A DNA stretch of 64,000 nucleotides from Tetragenococcus halophilus. GTDB lineage: Bacteria; Bacillota; Bacilli; Lactobacillales; Enterococcaceae. The position numbers were made by a program, and so were the translations under genes. How positions within the stretch are numbered: position 1 is the first letter of the stretch; every line of letters begins with the position of its first letter. Location of the stretch: contig NZ_JAKEIT010000004.1 of assembly GCF_021474685.1 (NCBI RefSeq), positions 1 through 64,000 on the forward strand, in the 5' to 3' direction. Under the pieces are notes generated by a model. The model was not told where the DNA came from, made no database searches, and saw only the letters and a program-made list of their open reading frames with translations. Positions 17,218-25,361 of the stretch are shown piece after piece.

Positions 17218-17257
17218 AATTTACCTATCTTTCTTTTCTAAACTCTGAATTATCGCT

Positions 17258-17809
17258 TTATTTTTGATGCTTTTCATCCCATTTTTGTTTTGTATTTTCC
17301 TTGGTCGTTTCTTCTACTTCTTGTGCTTTTTTGATTTCTTCTTGTACTTCTGCTAAATCAAAACGCGCAATCTCTCCGCCTATCTCCATCATAATAAGTT
17401 GGTTAAGCACACGATTATCTGTTTCATCTGCAATCAGAATCAAACCTGTTTGACCAGCATCTATTTTCTTACCCACAAAATCAAAAATCGTACGCGCCTC
17501 ACGAATTTCCTTACTATCCCTAGAAGCTCCGAGCACACTGCCGCCGAACCAACCCAAAAGAACTCCTAAAGGACCACCCAATAAACCTACCATCATTCCG
17601 ATAAGGCCACCTTTTGAACTTTGATTTGTACCGGTGAAATCTATGAAATCTTCCACATCGAATTGGTGTTGGCCATTAGCCGAATGAGTCACAACCGCCA
17701 TTTGATCACCGCTGAGTTCCTTGTTTCCTTGCGCTTTTTTAATCATTGAAAAAGCTTGGTAAGCTTGTGCATTTTCCTCAAAGTTTATAATAATCACACG
17801 TTTTGTCAT
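17258..17809 (-). CDS. DUF1269-type protein with glycine-zipper segment
   Basis: A 183-residue protein. A ferredoxin-like N-terminus begins TKRVIIINFEENAQAYQAFS. A strongly glycine-rich hydrophobic stretch follows at about 68-94 (GGLIGMMVGLLGGPLGVLLG and onward) and then a second alpha/beta half (FDFVGKKIDAGQTGLILIAD). The tail is Lys/Glu-rich. This is the DUF1269 arrangement, with no known biochemical function; the glycine zipper could insert in or associate with membranes. It lies 35 bases after obg and 40 before rnz in the same direction. Confidence 0.7.
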   Translation of the reverse strand: MTKRVIIINFEENAQAYQAFSMIKKAQGNKELSGDQMAVVTHSANGQHQFDVEDFIDFTGTNQSSKGGLIGMMVGLLGGPLGVLLGWFGGSVLGASRDSKEIREARTIFDFVGKKIDAGQTGLILIADETDNRVLNQLIMMEIGGEIARFDLAEVQEEIKKAQEVEETTKENTKQKWDEKHQK

Positions 17810-17844
17810 TTGTTTCCTCCTCTAAGGACTTTATTGCATACTAT

Positions 17845-19161
17845 TTATTCAACAAATTCAAAAACAAAATCACGAATTCTTACTAAATCACCATTTTGCG
17901 CACCTCGTTGACGTAGGGCTTCATCAACCCCCATTTTACGTAATTGTCGGGTAAAGCGTCTAATTCCTTCCTCGTGTTCAAAATCTGTCATTTCGAATTG
18001 TTTTTCTAGTTTTCTTCCCGTTAACACCCAAGTTGCATCTGGATCACGTTGAATTTCAAAGCTTGACTCTTCAGGAGTATAGCCATATTGTACGACATCT
18101 TCAGATTCCGCCACTTTTTCATCAAGTGGGAATACGGGCGCTTTTTCTAGTAAATCAGCTGTAGCATTTACCAAAGGATCTATCCCTTGATTTGTTACAC
18201 CAGAAGTTGGAAAAATTAAAGGCATTTGGCTGTTTTCATTTGCATATTGTTGCGCTAACTTTTCCTTAAACTCTTTTAACTGATCTTCTGCACCTGGCAT
18301 CTCAATTTTATTAGCGACAATAATTTGCGGCCGTTCTAATAAACGAAGATCATAAGAAGACAATTCTTGATTAATCGCCAAATAGTCTTCGTAAGGGTCG
18401 CGACCTTCCATACCGCTCATATCAACCACATGTAAGATCACGCGTGTTCTTTCTATATGACGCAAAAATTGAACACCTAGTCCTACACCTTGAGAGGCGC
18501 CTTCAATTAATCCCGGCAAATCTGCAATAACAAAATTAGTCCCATTTGAAGTAGACACCATGCCTAGATTAGGAACGATCGTCGTAAAATGATAAGCACC
18601 GATTTTAGGCTTAGCTGCTGAAATGACAGATAATAATGTAGATTTTCCAACTGAAGGAAAACCAACCAGACCCACATCAGCTAATACTCTTAGTTCTAGT
18701 TCTATTTTTCTTTCTATACCCGGCTCACCATTTTCCGCCAACTCAGGCGCTGAATTTTTTGGCGTAGCAAAGTGAACATTACCACGTCCGCCACGTCCAC
18801 CTTTTGCAACAGTTAACATTTGTCCTTCTTCTACTAAATCTCCAAGAAGTTCTCCTGTATCCTTGTCACGTACGATAGTGCCTTGTGGAACTTTAACATA
18901 AAGATCTTGTGAAGAGCGCCCATGCATATTTTTATGCATACCATTTTCGCCTGCAGAAGCTTTAAACCGTCGATTATAACGGAAATCCATTAACGTACGT
19001 AAGCCCTCATCTACAATCAATATGACATCGCCGCCACGTCCGCCATCGCCGCCAGCAGGACCGCCGTTAGGAACGAACTTTTCCCGACGAAAAGCAACCA
19101 TTCCATTACCGCCGTTTCCTGCTTTTACGTCGATCGTTGTTTGATCTAAAAACATGGACAT
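17845..19161 (-). CDS. obg: Obg/CgtA ribosome-associated GTPase
   Basis: Essential GTPase of late 50S ribosome assembly and stress signalling, 438 residues. The Gly-rich Obg fold is at 1-158 ([20 protein letters not shown]). The G domain has GFPSVGKST near residue 165, [18 protein letters not shown] and NKIEMPG. A C-terminal OCT domain starts near 350 and ends [13 protein letters not shown] chose ATG 19161, which follows GGAGG by eight bases; the in-frame ATG at 19176 overlaps the RBS. Confidence 0.96.
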   Translation of the reverse strand: MSMFLDQTTIDVKAGNGGNGMVAFRREKFVPNGGPAGGDGGRGGDVILIVDEGLRTLMDFRYNRRFKASAGENGMHKNMHGRSSQDLYVKVPQGTIVRDKDTGELLGDLVEEGQMLTVAKGGRGGRGNVHFATPKNSAPELAENGEPGIERKIELELRVLADVGLVGFPSVGKSTLLSVISAAKPKIGAYHFTTIVPNLGMVSTSNGTNFVIADLPGLIEGASQGVGLGVQFLRHIERTRVILHVVDMSGMEGRDPYEDYLAINQELSSYDLRLLERPQIIVANKIEMPGAEDQLKEFKEKLAQQYANENSQMPLIFPTSGVTNQGIDPLVNATADLLEKAPVFPLDEKVAESEDVVQYGYTPEESSFEIQRDPDATWVLTGRKLEKQFEMTDFEHEEGIRRFTRQLRKMGVDEALRQRGAQNGDLVRIRDFVFEFVE

Positions 19162-19260
19162 ACTTGTGTCCTCCATTCTATATACATACTCAGTATCCTA
19201 TCCTTGAACCTTTCCTATTGTACCTAGCATTTATGTGTTTGTCCATCATTTCCTTACTAC

Positions 19261-20205
19261 TCATTTATCATACTTTTCTAAAAAAGTATGTACTTTATCT
19301 TGATAAAGAGCTGGATCTTGATTATAACTATCCGCATGAGCTGCATTATTCACTGCCCACTTTTCTTTTGGTGCGTTTGTGGCTTGATAAAGCTCATCCA
19401 ACATAGAAAAAGGAACAAATTTATCTTTTTTTCCGTGAATAAAAAAGATGGGGCGTGTATTTTTAGCTAATTGTTTGCTCGCATCGGCTTCATTAAAGAA
19501 ATAACCTGCACGAATTTTGGTCACTAAACTTGTAATTGGAATCATAGGAAAGGCAGGCAAATCAAATTGATCTTTTAACTGATAAGTTAATTCTTCTTCT
19601 ACAGAGGTATAGCCACAGTCTTCTACAATCGAAACCACATTTTCAGGAAGTTTTTCACCAGAAACCATCATCACTGTAGCCGCACCCATACTGACCCCAT
19701 ATAGCGTAATTTTTTCCTGATCCCCTTGTTTTTGCAAAATTTGATCGATCCACTGCAAATAGTCTTTTCGCTCATGCCAGCCAAAACCAATATAATCACC
19801 TTCGCTATTGCCGTGTCCACGCGCGTCAGGAACTAATACATTATAGCCCATATCATGATACATTTTAGCATATTCTGCCATCGTTTCAGCTGTATCCATA
19901 TAGCCGTGAGCTAAAATCGCTGTTTTTCCTTCCGATTTTTCCGTCGGCAAAAAGAATGCGGACAATTTCAAACCATCTTTTGAATACAAGGTCCATTGTT
20001 CACGATTTTTATCATTTGTATACCAGTCTTCAATTTTTTGTGTCTCAGTCGTTTTGGTTTCTGTATCCGAACTTAAAAAATCTTTTTCTGAGGGAATAAC
20101 CGCATACTCGTAAAAGTAATTCCCGGCGTAAAGTAGCCCCCCTATTGTTAAGATTGCCAAAGTAAAAATAAACCATTTCAAAATTTTCACTATTTTTTTC
20201 CTCAT
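19261..20205 (-). CDS. Membrane-anchored alpha/beta hydrolase
   Basis: About 314 residues. One N-terminal membrane segment (about 8-28) is followed by an alpha/beta hydrolase domain of the serine-aminopeptidase S33-like kind. The oxyanion region is LAHGYMDTAETM near 95. The nucleophile elbow GVSMGA is near residue 170, the acid is in FIHGKKDKFVP near 258 and the catalytic His is in NAAHADSYNQ near 289. The catalytic domain probably faces outside. Substrate is unknown. The exact start is uncertain because no good RBS is visible. Confidence 0.82.
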   Translation of the reverse strand: MRKKIVKILKWFIFTLAILTIGGLLYAGNYFYEYAVIPSEKDFLSSDTETKTTETQKIEDWYTNDKNREQWTLYSKDGLKLSAFFLPTEKSEGKTAILAHGYMDTAETMAEYAKMYHDMGYNVLVPDARGHGNSEGDYIGFGWHERKDYLQWIDQILQKQGDQEKITLYGVSMGAATVMMVSGEKLPENVVSIVEDCGYTSVEEELTYQLKDQFDLPAFPMIPITSLVTKIRAGYFFNEADASKQLAKNTRPIFFIHGKKDKFVPFSMLDELYQATNAPKEKWAVNNAAHADSYNQDPALYQDKVHTFLEKYDK

Positions 20206-20292
20206 CACTATTAAAAATTTCTAGTCTAGTATACGAAAAAAGTCCAGGAAATAAAAATACTTTGCGTTTTGGTTTACATAACTTTTATACAG

Positions 20293-20330
20293 TAAACAAA
20301 AACTAGAACGTTAATTTTTACGTTCTAGTC
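20293..20330 (-). terminator. Terminator downstream of mupG
   Basis: ACTAGAACGT pairs with ACGTTCTAGT around an eight-base loop, followed on the minus strand by TTTTTGTTT. It lies just after the mupG stop. Confidence 0.85.
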
Positions 20331-20337
20331 AATCATT

Positions 20338-21429
20338 TTATTTATTTTCAATTAGACGAAAACTAGACCAAGGTTTTAAAAACTGGAGTAAAAATAAATC
20401 TTCTTCAGAAATAGCGCCTACGACATTGACGCGACCATCATTTTGCATAGCTTGTAAAGCAATCTGTGTTTCTCCTTTATACTGCTCATACTCTACATTA
20501 TCGATCAGCACATCACCGCGCTTCATATTTTTTGTATGATGTGCAGGAAAAGGTTTTTCCTTATAATAAACACGAGTCATTGTTGATCGTAACAAATACT
20601 CAGAAGCATCCCCGCGATAACTATGCAGATTATCAAACAAACAAATCCGCTCATCTTCTGTAATATCGTCAACAACATCCACTCGCAAAGTTGGATAAAG
20701 CGCGTGAAAACTTTCAGACATCGTTTGTAATTCAGCTTCTGAAGCATAGGCATTCGCAATGGTGATATCATCAACTAAGCCTGTTAGAAGTAAGTGCTTT
20801 ACTTGGGTTTCAATAGCTAATGCTCTATGTTCTTCTAAAGTACAGAGTCCATCTTGTGTGGGCCAAGGGCCAAAAGTTGCTGCTTGTGAATTAACAAAAG
20901 CCATCGTATTTAAATTATAACGGCGAAACTTTTCAGAACAATAAGCAAAATGCTTATAACCTAACCCTGTATAACGGTGCGGATAGAAATTATGAGAACC
21001 CAGCAGATTTTCCTTCTTAGGCGAAAATGACATAATATTATCTACGTAATTTGTTCCCGTACTCATGTTAATTTCTATTTTTAAATGATAAGGATTGCGT
21101 GTCATTCGAGCTTCTTCAGCTCCCGTAAATCCCAAATCCAGACGAACCCCATCTGCACCTAATTCATGAAAAAAAGAAAGATCATCGTATGAAATCCCCA
21201 GTTGTTCAAACAAGCTAGGATTAATATCCACCATAACTTCCATATCTAAAGTATTAGCATAGTCTACCACTTGTTTAAAATCAGCCAATACTTTATCCCT
21301 TTCTTCTTTGATCTGTAATAAACTAGTGAACACCCGCTTAAAACCATACTTATATGCTAAGTCTAAATACGCCTTGTCTTTTGCAAAATTCGAACGTTCA
21401 GGGTAAAGTGAGATACCTAATTTCCCCAT
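20338..21429 (-). CDS. mupG: DUF871 family 6-phospho-N-acetylmuramidase (MupG type)
   Basis: A 363-residue cytosolic protein of the DUF871/MupG family. In S. aureus MupG splits imported MurNAc-6-phosphate-GlcNAc during cell-wall recycling. The family start KLGISLYPERSNFAKDKAYL is clear, followed by a TIM-barrel with GADGVRLDLGFTG near residue 91 and EINMSTGTNY near 118. The C-terminal domain begins near 250 (HHTKNMKRGDVLIDNVEYEQ). No PTS transporter, murQ or murR is next to it, so the substrate is inferred from the family only. GGAGGG precedes the ATG, and a catabolite-repression-like site overlaps the promoter. Confidence 0.82.
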   Translation of the reverse strand: MGKLGISLYPERSNFAKDKAYLDLAYKYGFKRVFTSLLQIKEERDKVLADFKQVVDYANTLDMEVMVDINPSLFEQLGISYDDLSFFHELGADGVRLDLGFTGAEEARMTRNPYHLKIEINMSTGTNYVDNIMSFSPKKENLLGSHNFYPHRYTGLGYKHFAYCSEKFRRYNLNTMAFVNSQAATFGPWPTQDGLCTLEEHRALAIETQVKHLLLTGLVDDITIANAYASEAELQTMSESFHALYPTLRVDVVDDITEDERICLFDNLHSYRGDASEYLLRSTMTRVYYKEKPFPAHHTKNMKRGDVLIDNVEYEQYKGETQIALQAMQNDGRVNVVGAISEEDLFLLQFLKPWSSFRLIENK

Positions 21430-21465
21430 AAATTCCCTCCTATGAATAAGATGTTACTCCCTTGT

Positions 21466-21485
21466 ATTATAACAAAGCGCTAACA
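21466..21485 (-). promoter_or_regulatory. mupG -10 box and adjoining cre-like site
   Basis: On the minus strand TATAAT occupies 21471-21466. Directly upstream, ACAAAGCGCTAACA (plus strand 21472-21485) matches the CcpA site form TGWAANCGNTNWCA except at the first two bases. A CcpA site there would block the promoter. The -35 is weak. Confidence 0.45.
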
Positions 21486-21563
21486 AGTGGTCTATATCTT
21501 TTTTATAAACCAATCATTGCAAAATTAGAGCTATTTTGCCAAACTTATTGATTTACTCATATA

Positions 21564-21613
21564 AAAAGACCGGAAGCAACAAAATGATCCTCGTCGCTTT
21601 CGGTCTTGTTTTT
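21564..21613 (-). terminator. fabZ terminator
   Basis: AAAGACCGGAAGC pairs with GCTTTCGGTCTT (one mismatch) across an 18-base loop, next to the fabZ stop. Confidence 0.75.
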
Positions 21614-22051
21614 TTATTCATCGCCGACTATAAAAGTAAATTCACATTCAGCAGCTATTTTATCTTCAACTGTTGCTTTAGCTACGGCTGTACCTACAGA
21701 TCCCTTTGTTTTAGTAATCTCAAAGGAAAGGTTTAAAGTATCTCCTGCTAGTACTTTTTGCCGAAATTTTGCTTTATTTATTCCACCAATGTAGGCTGTC
21801 TTTCCTTGAAATTCATCAGATTTCAAAATCAAAATCGAGCCTGCTTGCGCTAAGGTTTCTAAGATTAACACGCCTGGCATCACCGGATTATCAGGAAAAT
21901 GCCCCTGAAAAAAATCTTCGTTAATCGTCACGTTTTTTGTCGCTATAATTTTCTTACCTGATTCAATATGATCGACATAGTCTATGTAAAGAATCGGATA
22001 GCGATTAGGTATTACTTTTTTTACTTCTTCTTCAGTTAAAAATTTTTCCAT
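21614..22051 (-). CDS. fabZ: 3-hydroxyacyl-ACP dehydratase FabZ/FabN type
   Basis: Hot-dog-fold dehydratase of fatty-acid synthesis, 145 residues. IPNRYPILYID is near residue 13. GHFPDNPVMPGVLILETLAQ carries the catalytic His and Glu near 49-63. The start at 22051 is about ten bases after GAGAGG. It stands alone, divergent from fabI. In enterococci a fabI-linked copy is the dual-function dehydratase/isomerase FabN, which makes unsaturated fatty acids; sequence inspection alone cannot separate FabN from FabZ, so the symbol is provisional. A FabT-like box lies 30 bases upstream. Confidence 0.88.
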   Translation of the reverse strand: MEKFLTEEEVKKVIPNRYPILYIDYVDHIESGKKIIATKNVTINEDFFQGHFPDNPVMPGVLILETLAQAGSILILKSDEFQGKTAYIGGINKAKFRQKVLAGDTLNLSFEITKTKGSVGTAVAKATVEDKIAAECEFTFIVGDE

Positions 22052-22080
22052 TTCATTTATCCCTCTCAAATTGCTTGAAT

Positions 22081-22097
22081 ACTTTGATTATCAAACT
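22081..22097. promoter_or_regulatory. FabT-like operator, fabZ side
   Basis: ACTTTGATTATCAAACT is a near-perfect palindrome matching the FabT-binding form ANTTTGATTATCAAATT. It lies 30 bases upstream of the fabZ start. Confidence 0.75.
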
Positions 22098-22145
22098 AAC
22101 ACACTTTCTTTTATTTCGCAATAAAAGAAAAAAATAAGTAAATTT

Positions 22146-22176
22146 AGTTTGACAATCAAACAATTTTATCTAATAA
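22146..22176 (+). promoter_or_regulatory. FabT-like operator overlapping the fabI promoter
   Basis: AGTTTGACAATCAAACA (22146-22162) is a second FabT-like palindrome. It contains a consensus -35 TTGACA (22149-22154), and TAATAA follows 16 bases later (22171-22176). Repressor binding would cover the -35. Confidence 0.7.
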
Positions 22177-22245
22177 TAAGAAATCATGAACCTTTTCATG
22201 AATTGTACTTGAAATTATTATATATTTTATTTAAGGAGTGTATTT

Positions 22246-23001
22246 ATGGGCTTTCTAACTGGAAAAAAAATTGTCGTCATGGGCGTTGCTAATAAAAGAA
22301 GTATTGCTTGGGGATGTGCACAAGCGATCACTGAACAAGGTGGCGAAGTGATTTATACCTATCAAAATGATCGGATGAAAAAATCTTTAGAAAAAATTCT
22401 CAATGGTGATGAATATTTGGTTGAATGTGACGTTGCTGATGATGACAGTATTAAAAGTGCTTTTGAACAAATTAAAGATTACGCTGGTGAAATCAATGGT
22501 GTTGTTCATGCAATTGCTTTTGCCGATAAAAATGATTTGCAAGGAAATGTTTCTGACATTTCTCGTAAAGGTTACGCACTTGCACAAGATATCAGTAGTT
22601 ACTCCCTAATTGCTGTAGCACATTATGCAAAACCTTTATTGGCTGAAAATAGTGGTATTGTCACATTGACTTATTTCGGTTCGCAACGTTCAGTGCCAAA
22701 TTATAATATGATGGGAATTGCCAAAGCTTCATTAGAAGCAACTGTCCGTTATTTAGCAACTGAATTTGCGCAAGATCAGGTACATGTTAATGCTATTTCT
22801 GCAGGCGCAGTGAAGACATTAGCTGTAACAGGCGTTAAGGATTATCAAAAATTAATTCAACTATCTCAAGACCGTACAGCTGATGAAATAAGTGTTACTA
22901 CGAATGAAATTGGTAATGTTTGTGCCTTTTTAGTGAGTTCTTTAGCCAGTGGTGTTATCGGAGAAACCGTCTTTGTCGATAAGGGTGTACATTTATCTTA
23001 A
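22246..23001 (+). CDS. fabI: Enoyl-ACP reductase (NADH), FabI
   Basis: Last reductive step of each fatty-acid elongation cycle, 251 residues. The family start GKKIVVMGVANKRSIAWGCA carries the SDR-like cofactor loop. The active-site pair is in NYNMMGIAKASLEATVRY, the Y-x6-K spacing of FabI-type reductases. The NAISAGAVKTLA loop is near residue 183. AAGGAG precedes the ATG. Two FabT-like boxes between this gene and fabZ suggest joint control by long-chain acyl-ACP. Confidence 0.96.
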   Translation: MGFLTGKKIVVMGVANKRSIAWGCAQAITEQGGEVIYTYQNDRMKKSLEKILNGDEYLVECDVADDDSIKSAFEQIKDYAGEINGVVHAIAFADKNDLQGNVSDISRKGYALAQDISSYSLIAVAHYAKPLLAENSGIVTLTYFGSQRSVPNYNMMGIAKASLEATVRYLATEFAQDQVHVNAISAGAVKTLAVTGVKDYQKLIQLSQDRTADEISVTTNEIGNVCAFLVSSLASGVIGETVFVDKGVHLS

Positions 23002-23088
23002 TTTTTGTTTACTCCTATACTTTTTTGATTTTCTTTTTTCAAAAAGCTTGTTACAATAATTAAGCATTAATTTTGGAGGGATCATCAT

Positions 23089-24030
23089 ATGTCTTTACTT
23101 ATAGGAGCGCAAAAAATCCTTGCGACGACAGCTAATACTAATTCTACTGTCGATACTTCGGATTCAACGGTCATAGAACCGACAACAGAAAAACTAAACG
23201 CTTTTCAGCGTTGGTGGAATAATATCAACTGGGAAGATGTAACAGGTACACTCATTTCAAAAGTAATTACTATTATTGCTTTAACCATTTTATTTTTTGT
23301 TTTGTTGCGCTTAGCCGACTACTTTATTAATCGAGGCTTTCGCCTTAATAAAAAGAAAAAGCAAAGTGAAGTACGAGTAAAGACGATGAACACGTTGGCA
23401 AAAAACGTCGCACATTACACATTAGGCTTTTTTTATGTGTATTCATTGCTCTCTTCAGTGGGTATTCCTGTAGGGTCTCTTTTAGCTGGGGCTGGAATTG
23501 CTGGCTTAGCCATTGGTCTCGGTGCGCAGGGGCTGATGAGTGATATTTTCACGGGTTTTTTCATTATTATCGAGCAACAATTTAACGTTGGTGATTATAT
23601 CGGGCTATCGGATCTGGGGCTTGAAGGAACAGTTATTTCCGTTGGATTACGAACGCTTCAGTTACAGTCAGCCGATGGAACCGTACACTTTGTTCCTAAC
23701 CGTAATATAACTACGATTAGTAACACTTCACGTTTTGACATGCGTGTATTAGTCAATGTAAGGGTTCGTCCAGAAGAAGGAATTGAAGGAATTCAACAAT
23801 CAATAGAACGAGCCAATCAAAAAATCGTTGATGAGTATTCTGATTATATCCAAACCCCGCCGTATATTTTTGGTGTTGTTGACTTAGGAAATAGTAATTT
23901 TGCTGTTCGAACAATAATGTATGTCGAAAATGGTCAACAATACAAGCTGGAGGAAGAATTACTAAGTACCTCAGTACAAGAATTGACAAACGATGGATAT
24001 TCTATTCCATCCTCACCTATTAATATCTAA
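23089..24030 (+). CDS. mscS: MscS-family mechanosensitive channel
   Basis: Small-conductance mechanosensitive channel that releases solutes on hypo-osmotic shock, 313 residues. The N-terminus is polar with a Thr/Ser-rich stretch. Membrane helices lie at about 60-82 and 105-125, with the pore-lining TM3 at about 126-160 (GSLLAGAGIAGLAIGLGAQG). The cytosolic beta domain has NVGDYIGLSDLGLEGTVISV and VPNRNITTISNTS, typical of the family. TGGAGGG precedes the ATG. It converges on the CBS-domain gene across a long hairpin. Confidence 0.9.
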   Translation: MSLLIGAQKILATTANTNSTVDTSDSTVIEPTTEKLNAFQRWWNNINWEDVTGTLISKVITIIALTILFFVLLRLADYFINRGFRLNKKKKQSEVRVKTMNTLAKNVAHYTLGFFYVYSLLSSVGIPVGSLLAGAGIAGLAIGLGAQGLMSDIFTGFFIIIEQQFNVGDYIGLSDLGLEGTVISVGLRTLQLQSADGTVHFVPNRNITTISNTSRFDMRVLVNVRVRPEEGIEGIQQSIERANQKIVDEYSDYIQTPPYIFGVVDLGNSNFAVRTIMYVENGQQYKLEEELLSTSVQELTNDGYSIPSSPINI

Positions 24031-24050
24031 GTAAGGAATAACAGACCTTA

Positions 24051-24150
24051 AAAAAACTGACTATATAGATACTGCTCCTACGATTTGCTAGGTTCATTGT
24101 TGCAACGAAGCAATAGTTAGCAGATGGTATCATATATAGTTCAGTTTTTT
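24051..24150. terminator. Long branched hairpin between mscS and cbpB
   Basis: Outer arms of about 22-24 bases (AAAAAACTGA, CTATATA, GATAC) pair almost fully with 24127-24150. The 54-base interior adds TGCT/AGCA and an apical TTCATTG/CAACGAA stem. A and T tracts at the edges fit a bidirectional terminator, but the length of 100 bases is unusual. Confidence 0.7.
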
Positions 24151-24160
24151 ATACTTGTTT

Positions 24161-24655
24161 TTAAATATTCAATTCTTCTTTTATTTCATTTACCCTTGGT
24201 ATAAATTCATATCTTTTTTCTAATTCATGTGCGAGATGATTTACCGATTTTAATATTTCTTTTCGCGTAATAATTCCTTCAAAAGTATTGTTGGCATCAA
24301 CAATAGGTAAAAAAGAAGCCTCTACCAACAAATGAAGCACATCTTCTAAATCATCTTCTTGCTGTAATGAAGCAACATTAACTTCCATCACGTCAGATAC
24401 TAAAAGTCCGCCCAGAACATTTGAGTTAAAACCATCAATATCCATCATTTTATCTACGATATTAGCCAAACTGATAAGTCCTACCAAATGATCTGATGAA
24501 TCTAACACAGGAATTTTGCTATATCCTACTTTTGATAAAACTAATAATGCGTGCTCTAAAGGATGGCTATATAGCACGGTCGCCACATTATCTGACGGGA
24601 TCAAAAATGAATTTTTGTTTTCTAAAAGTAAGGATTTTGTATATTTCCCAATCAA
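24161..24655 (-). CDS. cbpB: Tandem-CBS protein, CbpB/DarB-type c-di-AMP receptor
   Basis: A 164-residue protein with two CBS domains. LEHALLVLSKVGYSKIPVLD and LVGLISLANIVDK form the first; VSDVMEVNVASLQQEDDLED and FEGIITRKEILKSVN form the second. The pattern matches DarB (YkuL) of Bacillus and CbpB of Listeria, which bind c-di-AMP and, when free of it, stimulate the (p)ppGpp synthetase Rel. Binding by this protein is inferred. The start is TTG at 24655 with GGAGG seven bases before it; the longer frame would add a hydrophobic N-terminus lacking an RBS. A -10-like TATAAT lies just upstream. Confidence 0.82.
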   Translation of the reverse strand: MIGKYTKSLLLENKNSFLIPSDNVATVLYSHPLEHALLVLSKVGYSKIPVLDSSDHLVGLISLANIVDKMMDIDGFNSNVLGGLLVSDVMEVNVASLQQEDDLEDVLHLLVEASFLPIVDANNTFEGIITRKEILKSVNHLAHELEKRYEFIPRVNEIKEELNI

Positions 24656-24798
24656 TCTACTGCCTCCATTTCTAACAAAACTACATCTCTTATTATACCT
24701 TAAAATGATATAGAAAATAATAAAAAGCGCTCTCTTTAAAAATTCATAATAACTATTCAATTTTTATTCTCATTTCTATGTTTAAATGAAGAACCTGG

Positions 24799-24848
24799 CA
24801 AAAAAGTGCTCAAAAGTTGCTTTAATCGGCTTTTGAGCACTTTTTTTC
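24799..24848 (-). terminator. Terminator of the murI-rph-phosphodiesterase operon
   Basis: AAAAAAGTGCTCAAAAG pairs with CTTTTGAGCACTTTTTT. On the minus strand the hairpin directly follows the phosphodiesterase stop. Confidence 0.88.
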
Positions 24849-25360
24849 TACTTATTAAATACAAATGAAAGATCTTTTAGCGCTGCAAAATTTCGGTCAT
24901 AATATTGTACTTGAAAAGAAGTTTCTGTGCTTTCAATAATGGCGTAAGTTTTTATAGGAAATGCTCCACGAGGCTGTAAAATGCTCCCTGGATTTAAGAA
25001 TAAACGTCCTTTATTGACTTCACAACCAAGTTGATGTGTATGACCAAATAAAGCAATATTTGCTTGATACTCTTGTGCCTGCATATCCAACTGTGTCATT
25101 CCCATTTTCACGCTTGATAGATGTCCATGTGTTAGATAAACAATGTCTTTTCCAGTATCTACTGCTTGAAACTTTTTATATTGAGAATCAAAATCAGTAT
25201 TTCCAGTAACGACATAAACGCCTTTCCATACTGGATCCTCTTCTGCTAGCTCGGAATCTCCACAATGAAAGAGATAATCGACCTGATCTTTATAATGTTC
25301 AAATAGATCCACTAGAATTTGACGATCTCCGTGATTATCACTAACAACTAAATACTTCAA
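24848..25360 (-). CDS. MJ0936/YfcE-family metallophosphodiesterase
   Basis: Calcineurin-like phosphoesterase of 170 residues with the complete metal-binding set: SDNHGD at residue 7, HCGDSE near 37, VTGNTDFD near 52, THGH near 78 and GHTHQLG near 107. The natural substrate is unknown. The start codon is TTG at 25360, one base after the rph-rdgB stop, with AGGAGG eight bases upstream, so it is the third gene of the operon. Confidence 0.9.
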   Translation of the reverse strand: MKYLVVSDNHGDRQILVDLFEHYKDQVDYLFHCGDSELAEEDPVWKGVYVVTGNTDFDSQYKKFQAVDTGKDIVYLTHGHLSSVKMGMTQLDMQAQEYQANIALFGHTHQLGCEVNKGRLFLNPGSILQPRGAFPIKTYAIIESTETSFQVQYYDRNFAALKDLSFVFNK

Positions 25361-25361
25361 C

